From Planctomycetota bacterium (lineage in GTDB: Bacteria; Planctomycetota; Planctomycetia; Pirellulales; UBA1268), in NCBI GenBank assembly GCA_003669255.1, contig QWPO01000108.1, forward strand, positions 1-9,588: a stretch of 9,588 nt of DNA. The letters run 5' to 3'. A program made the position numbers and the translations under genes. Positions 1-6,769 of the stretch are shown piece by piece; the first letter of the stretch is position 1; every line of letters begins with the position of its first letter. The notes below the pieces were generated by a model that was given only the letters and a program-made list of their open reading frames with translations, was not told the origin of the DNA and did no database searches.

Positions 1-1363
1 CGACCCAGATCCGGCTCCAGACGATCTCGCCAGGCTTGCTCACGCCGGCCAGCGTGCTGCCGCCGAGGCGGAAGTACATCGGCGGCTGCCGAAAACCCTC
101 GGCCCCCTTCCAACCCTTCACGAAGTGAGCCGGCGGGGCGCCCCCCGAGATCTCGAACACCCACACCCAGTGGTCGGTCGAGCGGGATTGGTCCCAGTCG
201 CCCCAGCGGATGTCGTGGAGCGTGTTCTCGACCGGTTCGCCGAGCGCCGCGTGAACCCGCTCTGTGAGCAGGCCGTCGAGACCCGCACACTCGTCCACTT
301 CATTGAAGTGGACGAGCGGCTTTCCCTTGAAGAGAACGCGGGAAGATCCTTCGGCCGTCACTGGCGGCCGCTTTGAGTCGTTGAGCATGCCCTCCACGAG
401 GTCGCTCGCGGGGAGCAGGTCCTTGAGGCCCTGCTGGTATTGGATGCCGACGCAATCGCAGCCGTAGCGGTCGGCGATCCGTAAGGCGGCGATGTACATC
501 CGGCACTGGAGCAACACCTGCTGCCGCGTGAGGTCGGTCACCTCATCGCGGCCGAAGTGGAATCGCATCCCAGCCTTCTCCAGCCAACGAAACACCGTCC
601 GAGCCTCAGCCTCACTCGTGCGCATCGTCTCGTGATACAGCGCGCTCTGGCTGAGTCGCTCCTTGAATACGCCCGTCGCGTGCAGGAGCCGGTCGGGGAT
701 GATCGCGTTCTCCATCCCCATGCAGCCCTCGTCGAAGACACCCATCAGCGCCTTCTGGGCGCGGAGGTCGGCCGCGAGCACCTCCGCGCGTTTGGCGAGG
801 TCGCGAGGCATGCGGACCTTCTCGAAGGGCACCACGTGGCTGGTGTCGTGGTGGATCGAGCGGGTGTTGAGCCAAGCCTTGAGGTGCCGCTCAAAGCTCG
901 GGCTCGAAAAGTCGTCAGCCCAGACGGTCGCGTAGGGTACGCCCGACTTCGTCAGCGAGCCGTTGAGGTTGAGCATGCCGACGAGGCCGGGCCACTGCCC
1001 CGACCAGTTGGCCGCGGTGAGGATCGGACCTTTGTGAGTGGTGAGGCCGGGGAGGACGTGGTTCGAGTATTGCCAGACTGCTTCGGCCACCACGAGCGGC
1101 ATCTCGGGATCGACCTGCGAGAAGACGTCGAGGCCTTCGCGGCAACTGGCGATGAAGCCGTGGCCCCGGCCGCGGGAGACCGCATGGCCACGGTCGAGCG
1201 TCCAACCGGCCCGGGCAAAGGCGGCGGCAAGCGACTTCTCCATGGCTTGCTGTGCCGGCCAGCAGACACGGTTGGCCTCCTCCCGGAGGTCGCCACTGGC
1301 GACGAGCACCGCCCTCTTCGCGGCGGGGCGGCGGGCGGATGCGGATGTGGATGCCTGTGCCAT
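1..1363 (-). CDS. L-fucose/L-arabinose isomerase-like protein (partial, C-terminus beyond the left edge)
   Basis: Reading the minus strand from ATG at 1363 gives 454 uninterrupted codons to base 1, so the C-terminus is missing. The start follows a good ribosome-binding site (GGGGAG, 8 nt before ATG). The protein is soluble with no signal peptide. It has the feel of the FucI/AraA sugar isomerase superfamily: an N-terminal alpha/beta part, a KGPILTAANWSGQWPG segment near residues 111-125, a conserved-looking FDEGCMGMENAIIP at 210-223, GCDCVGIQYQQGLKD at 301-315, and an NEVDECAGLDG segment at 354-364 that resembles the acidic metal-site region of such isomerases. Family members interconvert aldoses and ketoses using a divalent metal. 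The substrate cannot be inferred, and which acidic residues bind metal was not verified. It is divergent from the WD40 gene and shares only the intergenic region with it. That the gene is real is near certain; the family call is moderate and comes from recall. Confidence 0.68.
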   Translation of the reverse strand, partial: MAQASTSASARRPAAKRAVLVASGDLREEANRVCWPAQQAMEKSLAAAFARAGWTLDRGHAVSRGRGHGFIASCREGLDVFSQVDPEMPLVVAEAVWQYSNHVLPGLTTHKGPILTAANWSGQWPGLVGMLNLNGSLTKSGVPYATVWADDFSSPSFERHLKAWLNTRSIHHDTSHVVPFEKVRMPRDLAKRAEVLAADLRAQKALMGVFDEGCMGMENAIIPDRLLHATGVFKERLSQSALYHETMRTSEAEARTVFRWLEKAGMRFHFGRDEVTDLTRQQVLLQCRMYIAALRIADRYGCDCVGIQYQQGLKDLLPASDLVEGMLNDSKRPPVTAEGSSRVLFKGKPLVHFNEVDECAGLDGLLTERVHAALGEPVENTLHDIRWGDWDQSRSTDHWVWVFEISGGAPPAHFVKGWKGAEGFRQPPMYFRLGGSTLAGVSKPGEIVWSRIWV

Positions 1364-1386
1364 CGAACGAACTCCCCGATCGTGTC

Positions 1387-1422
1387 ACCGCCGAACGCCC
1401 TGCGGGCAATGGATTCGGCGGT
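1387..1422. promoter_or_regulatory. Inverted repeat, possible operator
   Basis: ACCGCCGAA at 1387-1395 is perfectly repeated in inverted orientation as TTCGGCGGT at 1414-1422, with 18 bp between. The right arm lies about where a -35 element for the plus-strand promoter would be, and the whole element lies in the 5' leader or just downstream of the minus-strand -10. A direct repeat, GCGGGCAA, also occurs at 1402-1409 and 1425-1432. A dimeric regulator acting on both genes is possible, but such arms also arise by chance in GC-rich DNA. Confidence 0.3.
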
Positions 1423-1431
1423 TCGCGGGCA

Positions 1432-1439
1432 ACTATACT
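1432..1439. promoter_or_regulatory. Overlapping divergent -10-like boxes
   Basis: In the 118-bp gap between the divergent genes, an AT-rich island in otherwise GC-rich DNA reads TATACT on the plus strand (1434-1439) and TATAGT on the minus strand (complement of 1432-1437). Both are close to the sigma-70 -10 consensus TATAAT and each faces one of the two genes. On the minus strand TGAACG lies 17 bp upstream, a weak -35 candidate. On the plus strand no convincing -35 is seen. If used, the two promoters would compete for polymerase. This rests on consensus match alone. Confidence 0.4.
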
Positions 1440-1481
1440 CCTGTGTGCGACTCCCGTTCACTTCACCCAGGTCGTCACGGC

Positions 1482-3095
1482 ATGACTTTCCAACTTCCAT
1501 CGCGACGCGCGTGGCTGCTGCTCGCGTCCGTCCTCGCGGTGGCCGATACGGCCAGCGCGGCCGAGCCGGGTGCTGCGGAGCCAGCCGGCGCCGCGACGCT
1601 CACCAACTCCACCCGCTGGGTGATCGCCGCCGACACCTCCCGCGACGGCCAGACGATCGTGACGGCCGGTGGCGACAGCCTGCTCTACCGGCCGGGCGAG
1701 GTGGTCGCTTGGAAGGTGGCCGACGGTTCGCGAATCGGCGAGTTTGTGGGCCATCCCACGGCGGTGTGGGCGGTGAAGTTTTCGGCAGATGGAAAGCTCC
1801 TCGCCACCGCGGGCTACGACGGCCTCGTGCGGGTCTGGGACGTGGACACGCGGCAGCCGAAGCATGATCTCAAGAAGCACAAGGGTTGGGCCCGTGCGGT
1901 CGCGTTCTCGCCCGACGGCACGCGACTGGCATCGGCGGGCGAGGATGGTGCGATCGTGCTCTGGGATCCGGCAACCGGCGGCGAAGTGAAGTCGATCGCC
2001 GCCCACGCGGGTGCCGCCACCTGCCTCGCCTTCTCGCCCGACGGCCAGACGCTCGCCAGCGGCGGCAGCGACAAACTCGTGAAGCTCTGGAATCCGGTCG
2101 ACGGCACTGAGAAGGCGAAGTTCGAGGGCCACGGCGACGCCATCTGGGCCGTCGCCTATTCGCCTGACGGCCAGACCATCGCCAGCGGTGGCGCCGATCG
2201 CACGCTGCGGCTCTGGGCCGCTGCCGACGGCAAACCGCTCGCCACCCTCGCCGGCCACAAAGACTGGGTGACGTCGTTCGCCTTCTCTACCGATGGCTCG
2301 CGAATCGTCAGCGGCGGCATAGACGGCGCGGTGAAACTCTGGGACGCCGCCGCTCGCGGCGAGCAGGAGGGTCCCGAGAAGGCGGCGTCGAGCGTGTGGA
2401 CGGTGGCCTTCGCTCCCGATGCCGCATCGCTCTTCGTCGGCACACACCACGGCGCGCGTCGTGTGGCAACTCCGGCGCCGAAACTGCTGCCGCCGCCTCC
2501 TTCGCCGCCCTCCCCTCCACCAGCCGCGGCGAAGGTGGAGTCGGCGCCGCCCCAGCACCTCGTGCCGACGCAGTTCACGAGCATGTCTGGTGGCTCCGGA
2601 GCGATCGCGGCCGATGGCACGGTGACGGTGACGGGCCCGCTCGCCAAGGACACCTACACCCTCAAGGCGGCGATTCCCGCAGGCGGCAAGGTAACGGCAT
2701 TCCGGCTCGAGGCGCTCGCCGACGACGCCCTCCCCCAGAAAGGGCCGGGTCGGGCCGGCAACGGCAACTTCGTGCTGAGCACGTTCGCCGTTCTCGCGGG
2801 GGCGCCTGGCGCGGCCGACACGCCGACTGCCATCCGGTTCTCGGCGGCGCGGGCCGATTTTGAACAGCCGCAGTACGGCGCCGCGGCGGCCATCGACGAC
2901 AAGGCCGATACCGGCTGGGCTATCGCCGGCGGGATCGGCCAGCCGCACGAGGCGATCTTCACGGTGCACCCCGACACCAGCCTGCCCGCCGGGGCTCCCC
3001 TCACGATCACGCTCGACCAGCAATACGCCGACGGGCAACATGCCCTCGGAAAGTTCCGGCTCTCAGTGGTCCAGGAACCCACGCCGGCGCCATAG
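1482..3095 (+). CDS. Exported WD40 beta-propeller protein with C-terminal planctomycete-type domain
   Basis: 537 residues. An N-terminal signal peptide (RR near residue 8, hydrophobic 11-20, probable cleavage after ASA near 27) sends it across the inner membrane. Residues 45-328 form seven WD40 blades. The first is irregular (45-79); the others start near 91, 133, 175, 217, 259 and 301 with an exact 42-residue period and typical FSPDG, LASGG and hhxLW signatures. The seventh lacks its closing W-D. A proline-rich linker (331-349) leads to a domain at about 361-532 with FRLEALADDALPQKGPGR, GNFVLSTFAV, GWAI and LTITLDQQY segments, a pattern I recall from large planctomycete surface or cytochrome-containing proteins, probably a beta-sandwich that binds a ligand. 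The start at 1482 was chosen because it begins the signal peptide; the frame is open further upstream, but that part is antisense to the isomerase gene. Likely a periplasmic or cell-surface scaffold; partners unknown. Confidence 0.9.
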   Translation: MTFQLPSRRAWLLLASVLAVADTASAAEPGAAEPAGAATLTNSTRWVIAADTSRDGQTIVTAGGDSLLYRPGEVVAWKVADGSRIGEFVGHPTAVWAVKFSADGKLLATAGYDGLVRVWDVDTRQPKHDLKKHKGWARAVAFSPDGTRLASAGEDGAIVLWDPATGGEVKSIAAHAGAATCLAFSPDGQTLASGGSDKLVKLWNPVDGTEKAKFEGHGDAIWAVAYSPDGQTIASGGADRTLRLWAAADGKPLATLAGHKDWVTSFAFSTDGSRIVSGGIDGAVKLWDAAARGEQEGPEKAASSVWTVAFAPDAASLFVGTHHGARRVATPAPKLLPPPPSPPSPPPAAAKVESAPPQHLVPTQFTSMSGGSGAIAADGTVTVTGPLAKDTYTLKAAIPAGGKVTAFRLEALADDALPQKGPGRAGNGNFVLSTFAVLAGAPGAADTPTAIRFSAARADFEQPQYGAAAAIDDKADTGWAIAGGIGQPHEAIFTVHPDTSLPAGAPLTITLDQQYADGQHALGKFRLSVVQEPTPAP

Positions 3096-3152
3096 TGCCG
3101 GCTGGCTTCACGACCACTCGTCCTTGTACTACCTCACGAAGGAGCGTCGCAG

Positions 3153-3698
3153 ATGACCTTGTCGCCTCTGTCCCGCCACTGGCCGACCGCGGCCATCGCC
3201 GTCGCCGCAGCGGCCGTCGGTGCCGCGATCGGTTTCGGTTGGCGATCCGAGTCGCCGCTGCCGCGAGTCGCGGCGATGACGTCCCTTTCCCACGATTCGT
3301 TCGCCGTCTGCACCGCACCCATCGATGGCTCGATCGAGGGATTCTTCATCCTCGATTTCGAGACCGGTGACCTCACCGGCGGCGTGCTGAACGCCACCAC
3401 CTCGAAGTTCGGCGTCTCCTACCGTTGCAACGTGCTGAAGGACCTCGGCTTCAAGGCCGGCAAGGTCAAGAACCCGAAGTTTCTCCTCGTGCCCGGAATG
3501 GCAAACTTCGGTGGTGCGAGCGGCAGCCGGATGGCGCAGTCGGTTCTCTACGTCACCGACGCGGCCACCGGCGTCACCGTCGCCTATGGAATTCCCTGGA
3601 GCTCCCAGCAGACGGCCGGGGGTTCCGGACCGGTCATGGCCGAACTGGTGCCGCTCGACGCCGCCCGGCCGCGCGGCGGCGGCACGAAGGTCCAGTAG
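3153..3698 (+). CDS. Conserved hypothetical membrane-anchored protein
   Basis: 181 residues, preceded by a clear AAGGAG 8 nt before ATG. A basic and then hydrophobic segment at residues 10-30 (alanine-rich, ending GFGW) is a signal anchor or signal peptide, so the rest is probably periplasmic. The outer part contains SFAVCTAPIDGSIEGFFILD (49-68), TGDLTGGVLN (71-80), YRCNVLKDLGF (90-100) and a second half with NPKFLLVPGM and SVLYVTDAATG repeats of strand-turn character, suggesting a small beta-rich domain. Two cysteines (53 and 92) could pair outside the cytoplasm. I recall similar small proteins annotated only as hypothetical in planctomycetes. It ends one base before thiS, so it is probably cotranscribed with it, but nothing in the protein suggests a role in thiamine synthesis. 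Confidence 0.85.
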   Translation: MTLSPLSRHWPTAAIAVAAAAVGAAIGFGWRSESPLPRVAAMTSLSHDSFAVCTAPIDGSIEGFFILDFETGDLTGGVLNATTSKFGVSYRCNVLKDLGFKAGKVKNPKFLLVPGMANFGGASGSRMAQSVLYVTDAATGVTVAYGIPWSSQQTAGGSGPVMAELVPLDAARPRGGGTKVQ

Positions 3699-3699
3699 G

Positions 3700-3933
3700 A
3701 TGTCGTCCGACATCACATCTTCGCCGGCCGAGGTGGCCGTCACCGTCAACGGCGTTGCCCGGGCGCTCGCCGCGGGCTCGTCGCTTCGCGACCTGATCGA
3801 GGCGCTCGGCTTCGCCGGCCGCCCGATTGCCGTCGAAGTCGATGGCGACGTGGTGCCCCGCGCGGCACTGGCCAACCGCACGCTCGTGGGCGGAGAGCGG
3901 ATCGAGATCGTGACATTCGTCGGCGGAGGCTGA
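3700..3933 (+). CDS. thiS: ThiS, sulfur carrier protein for thiazole synthesis
   Basis: 77 residues of ubiquitin-like fold. After about ten extra N-terminal residues it shows VAVTVNGVARAL, a SLRDLIEALGF helix, IAVEVDGDVVPR, LVGGERIEIVTFVGGG and the required C-terminal Gly-Gly, which is adenylated by a ThiF-type enzyme and converted to a thiocarboxylate that donates sulfur to ThiG. Start at ATG 3700, one base after the stop of the preceding gene and 9 nt after AAGG. thiG follows after 12 bases. ThiF, the activating enzyme, is not in the window. The annotation is secure because of the family signature, the C-terminus and the neighbour. Confidence 0.93.
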   Translation: MSSDITSSPAEVAVTVNGVARALAAGSSLRDLIEALGFAGRPIAVEVDGDVVPRAALANRTLVGGERIEIVTFVGGG

Positions 3934-3945
3934 CCGGAGAGACGC

Positions 3946-4800
3946 ATGCACTCAGTCGACACCACCGCCGCGATACCCGCCCTCGATGATGCGCCGCTCG
4001 TCGTCGGCGGCATCACGCTCGCCAGCCGGCTCGTCGTGGGCACCGGCAAATACGCCACCTACGCCGAGATGGCCCGCTGCCTGGATGTTTCCGGTACCGA
4101 CTGCGTCACCGTGGCAGTCCGCCGTGAGCGGCTTGTCAACGCGGCGGGGGAGAACATTCTCGACCACCTTGACGCCGCGCGGTATTCCCTCCTGCCCAAC
4201 ACCGCCGGCTGCTACTCGGCCGACGACGCCGTCCGCGTGGCCCGGCTCGGCCGTGAGCTGCTCCGCGACATGGGTTCCGCGACGTCGGAGTGGGTAAAGC
4301 TCGAGGTGCTCGGCGATACCAAGACGCTCCTGCCCGATCCCGTTGGCACACTCGAGGCCACCGAAAAGCTCGTCGCCGACGGATTCAGCGTGCTCGTCTA
4401 CACGAGCGACGATCCGGTGATCGCCAAGCGGCTCAAGGGGCTCGGCGCTGCAAGCGTGATGCCGGCTGGCAGCCCGATCGGCTCAGGCCAGGGCGTGCTC
4501 AACGCCAACAACCTGCGAATCTGCCTGGAGTATCTCAAGGACGGTGATCCTGCGTATCCGGTGATCGTCGATGCCGGCGTGGGCACCGCGAGCGACGTCG
4601 CCTTCGCGATGGAACTCGGCGCCGACGGCGTGCTCCTCAACACCGCCATCGCCCACGCGCAGGATCCCGTGCGGATGGCGGCGGCGATGCGGGCCGCCTG
4701 CCAGGCCGGCCGGCTCGCCTTCCTCGCGGGCCGCATGCCGCGGCGGCTCTACGCCACTGCGTCGAGCCCGGACGATGGCCGGATCGTACGCCCCACCTGA
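3946..4800 (+). CDS. thiG: ThiG, thiazole synthase
   Basis: 284 residues forming a TIM barrel. ThiG condenses 1-deoxy-D-xylulose 5-phosphate, the sulfur from ThiS thiocarboxylate and dehydroglycine into the thiazole phosphate of thiamine. Visible family features are LVVGTGKYATYAEM (30-42), the Schiff-base lysine in WVKLEVLGD (K118), LLPDPVGTLEA (128-138), GFSVLVYTSDDPVIAKRL (146-163) and the phosphate-binding motifs PAGSPIGSGQG (173-183) and VDAGVGTASD (208-217). About 20 residues precede the conserved core, so the exact start could be slightly later, but GGAGAG lies 6 nt before the chosen ATG. It is directly downstream of thiS. The dehydroglycine source (ThiO or ThiH) is not in the window. 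Confidence 0.96.
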   Translation: MHSVDTTAAIPALDDAPLVVGGITLASRLVVGTGKYATYAEMARCLDVSGTDCVTVAVRRERLVNAAGENILDHLDAARYSLLPNTAGCYSADDAVRVARLGRELLRDMGSATSEWVKLEVLGDTKTLLPDPVGTLEATEKLVADGFSVLVYTSDDPVIAKRLKGLGAASVMPAGSPIGSGQGVLNANNLRICLEYLKDGDPAYPVIVDAGVGTASDVAFAMELGADGVLLNTAIAHAQDPVRMAAAMRAACQAGRLAFLAGRMPRRLYATASSPDDGRIVRPT

Positions 4801-4818
4801 CTCCCAGGAACCTTCACG

Positions 4819-5592
4819 GTGCTGGCAAAGCGGATCATTCCCTGTCTCGACGTCGAACGCGGCCGGGTCGTGAAGGGCACGAAGTTCCTCGAACTCGTCG
4901 ATGCAGGCGATCCCGTCGCGGTGGCTGCCCGCTACGAGGCCGAGGGGGCCGACGAACTGGTGTTCCTCGACATCACCGCCAGCCATGAGGGACGGGGCAT
5001 CATGCTCGACGTGGTCCGGCGGGTATCGGAGACGGTGTTCATGCCGTTCACCGTCGGCGGCGGCATCCGCACGCTCGACGACGCGGCGCGGCTGGTCCAG
5101 GCGGGCGCTGAGAAGGTGAGCATCAACTCGGCAGCCGTCCGTACACCCGACCTCGTCACCGCCGTGGCCGATCGACTCGGCAGCTGCGCGACGGTGGTCA
5201 ACATCGACCCCAAGCGAGTGATCAAGGACGGCCGTGAGATCTGGGAGGTGTTCGTCAACGGCGGACGCGTGCCGACGGGCCTCGAGGCTGTGGCCTGGGC
5301 GCGGGAGGTCGAGCGACTCGGCGCCGGCGAGATCGTGCTCACCTGCATGGACCGCGATGGCACCCGCGAGGGGTACGATCTCGAGATCACGGCGGCGGTG
5401 AGCCGGGCGGTGGGCATCCCGGTCGTGGCCAGCGGCGGGGCGGGCGCCCCAGAGCACCTCGCCGACGCCGTCGAACGCGGTGGGGCGGATGCGGTGCTCG
5501 CCGCTGGAATCTTCCACTTCGGCCAGTGTACGATCCGCGAAGTCAAGGATCTATTCGTTCGCCGTGGCATTCCCGTCCGGCCTGCCTGCTAG
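4819..5592 (+). CDS. hisF: HisF, imidazole glycerol phosphate synthase cyclase subunit
   Basis: 257 residues, the usual HisF length. With HisH it turns PRFAR and ammonia into imidazole glycerol phosphate and AICAR in histidine synthesis. The catalytic aspartates fall at the expected positions, D11 in IIPCLDV and D130 in VVNIDPKR. Phosphate-site motifs are visible at TVGGGIRTLDDA (78-89) and VVASGGAGAPEHL in the second half, with LTCMDRDGTREGYD between. Start is GTG at 4819, 9 nt after AGGA; it puts the first residues exactly in register with the family. It follows thiG by 18 bases, and hisH is not in the window. A cysteine stands where LTSMDRDG is more usual. Confidence 0.97.
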   Translation: MLAKRIIPCLDVERGRVVKGTKFLELVDAGDPVAVAARYEAEGADELVFLDITASHEGRGIMLDVVRRVSETVFMPFTVGGGIRTLDDAARLVQAGAEKVSINSAAVRTPDLVTAVADRLGSCATVVNIDPKRVIKDGREIWEVFVNGGRVPTGLEAVAWAREVERLGAGEIVLTCMDRDGTREGYDLEITAAVSRAVGIPVVASGGAGAPEHLADAVERGGADAVLAAGIFHFGQCTIREVKDLFVRRGIPVRPAC

Positions 5593-5626
5593 CTCCCCGG
5601 TCCCTACCCTCCGGCCTGCGACTGTC

Positions 5627-6769
5627 ATGTCCACGATCGAGTCAGCTCCGAGCGATGTCGCCAAGCCCGTTGGCACCAACGGCTATAAGCACGAGATCGA
5701 CCGCCTCTTCGAGGCCCTCGTCAAGCTCAGCGGGAGCGACCTCCACCTCAAGGCCGACCAGCCGCCGATCATCCGCGTGAAGGGCACGCTCCAGCCGCTC
5801 AAGCACCCCAAGATTGACGACGCGCGGATGCGGCAGCTCTGCATGCCGATCATGAGCGAGCGACAGCGGAGGATCTTTGAGGAGGAGGGGGGCGTCGACT
5901 TCGCGCACACCTGCGTGGTCGATGGCGTGAGGTGGCGGTTCCGCGTCAACTTGCTGACGCAGCAGGGGGCGATGGGAATGGTCGCCCGCCGCGTCAACAA
6001 CACGATCCCCGACTTCAAGGGCCTCTTCCTGCCGGACAGCATCGAGCGGCTCTGCGTGCTCGATCAGGGCATGGTGCTCCTCGCCGGCGTGACGGGCTCG
6101 GGCAAGAGTACCACCATCGGCTCGATGCTCAACTACATCAACCGCACGTACCGAAAGCATATCCTCACGCTCGAGGATCCGATCGAGTTCGTGTTCACCG
6201 AAGACAAGTGCCTGATCAACCAGCGGGAGATCGGGTCCGACGTCAAGAACTTCGAGATCGGGATGAAGCACGCGGTCCGCGAAGACCCCGACATCATTCT
6301 CGTGGGCGAGCTTCGCGACGTGGAAACCTTCAAGACGGCGATCCACGCCGCCGAAACGGGCCACCTCGTGTTCGGCACGATCCACGCCGCCAGCGCCTCC
6401 AGCTGCATCGGCCGTATCCTCGACCTCTTCCCTCAGGAGGAGCACGCGTCGATCAGAAGCGCCATCGCCTTCAACATGAAGGGGATCATCGCCCAGAAAC
6501 TGCTCAAGTCGATCAAACCCGGCGTGAGCCGCGTGCCAGTCTGCGAGGTCATGTTCTTCGACGTGCTCGTGCGAAAGTATGTGCTCGAGGAGCAGGACCA
6601 CCTGATTGCGGACCACATCAAGAAATCATTCCGCGATGGCATGCAAGACTTCACCCAGAGCCTCAAGAGCCTCATCGACCAGCAGCTGATCGACCGCAAC
6701 GACGCCATGGAGATCGCGCCCAACCGTGAGGCCCTCGAGATGGCGCTCAAGGGGATCGGGGTGACGTGA
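5627..6769 (+). CDS. PilT-like secretion/twitching ATPase with diverged C-terminal motif
   Basis: 380 residues, close to PilT length. After a short leader, the N-terminal domain begins at KHEIDRLFEALVKLSGSDLHLK (21-42). The RecA-like domain has Walker A GVTGSGKST (154-162), an Asp box ILTLEDPIEF (179-188), Walker B IILVGE (223-228, catalytic E228) and a His box ending TGHLVFGTIH (244-253). All look active. PilT proteins power pilus retraction as hexamers at the inner-membrane base. Where PilT carries AIRNLIRE, needed for retraction, this protein has LVRKYVLE (314-321), in perfect ungapped register. The start at 5627 was chosen because it immediately precedes the conserved part; no clear Shine-Dalgarno is seen, and the frame stays open into hisF. 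Its stop overlaps the next start (TGATG). It may therefore be a PilT paralogue (PilU-like or other) with a different job. Confidence 0.9.
   Translation: MSTIESAPSDVAKPVGTNGYKHEIDRLFEALVKLSGSDLHLKADQPPIIRVKGTLQPLKHPKIDDARMRQLCMPIMSERQRRIFEEEGGVDFAHTCVVDGVRWRFRVNLLTQQGAMGMVARRVNNTIPDFKGLFLPDSIERLCVLDQGMVLLAGVTGSGKSTTIGSMLNYINRTYRKHILTLEDPIEFVFTEDKCLINQREIGSDVKNFEIGMKHAVREDPDIILVGELRDVETFKTAIHAAETGHLVFGTIHAASASSCIGRILDLFPQEEHASIRSAIAFNMKGIIAQKLLKSIKPGVSRVPVCEVMFFDVLVRKYVLEEQDHLIADHIKKSFRDGMQDFTQSLKSLIDQQLIDRNDAMEIAPNREALEMALKGIGVT

Noticed and set aside
1038..1481. Upstream in-frame extension of the WD40 gene by 148 residues
   Set aside because: It overlaps the isomerase gene in antisense and contains no domain, and the ATG at 1482 starts a proper signal peptide.
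557..1867. Long plus-strand open frame across the isomerase gene and the start of the WD40 gene
   Set aside because: Its translation is arginine- and glycine-rich without motifs. The minus-strand reading has clear sugar-isomerase-like blocks, and the WD40 frame explains the rest.
1458..3041. Long minus-strand open frame opposite the WD40 gene
   Set aside because: GC-rich codons keep antisense frames open. The sense frame has a signal peptide and seven regular blades.
3083..3102. GCCGGC-8 nt-GCCGGC hairpin across the WD40 stop codon
   Set aside because: A six-base stem with no following T run is not a convincing terminator, and GCCGGC is itself a common palindrome in this GC-rich DNA.
4483..5517. 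Minus-strand open frame opposite thiG and hisF
   Set aside because: It is a shadow of two well-conserved genes, and the translation shows no domain.
5480..5626. Upstream in-frame extension of the PilT-like gene into hisF
   Set aside because: The extra residues are low-complexity, lie inside hisF coding sequence, and the conserved domain begins after the ATG at 5627.
5642..6616. Minus-strand open frame opposite the PilT-like gene
   Set aside because: It is a shadow, since the sense frame contains intact Walker motifs.
6766..6768. GTG as the start of the degenerate ATPase gene
   Set aside because: The ATG three bases later gives the common TGATG stop/start coupling. The GTG would add only one residue and cannot be excluded.
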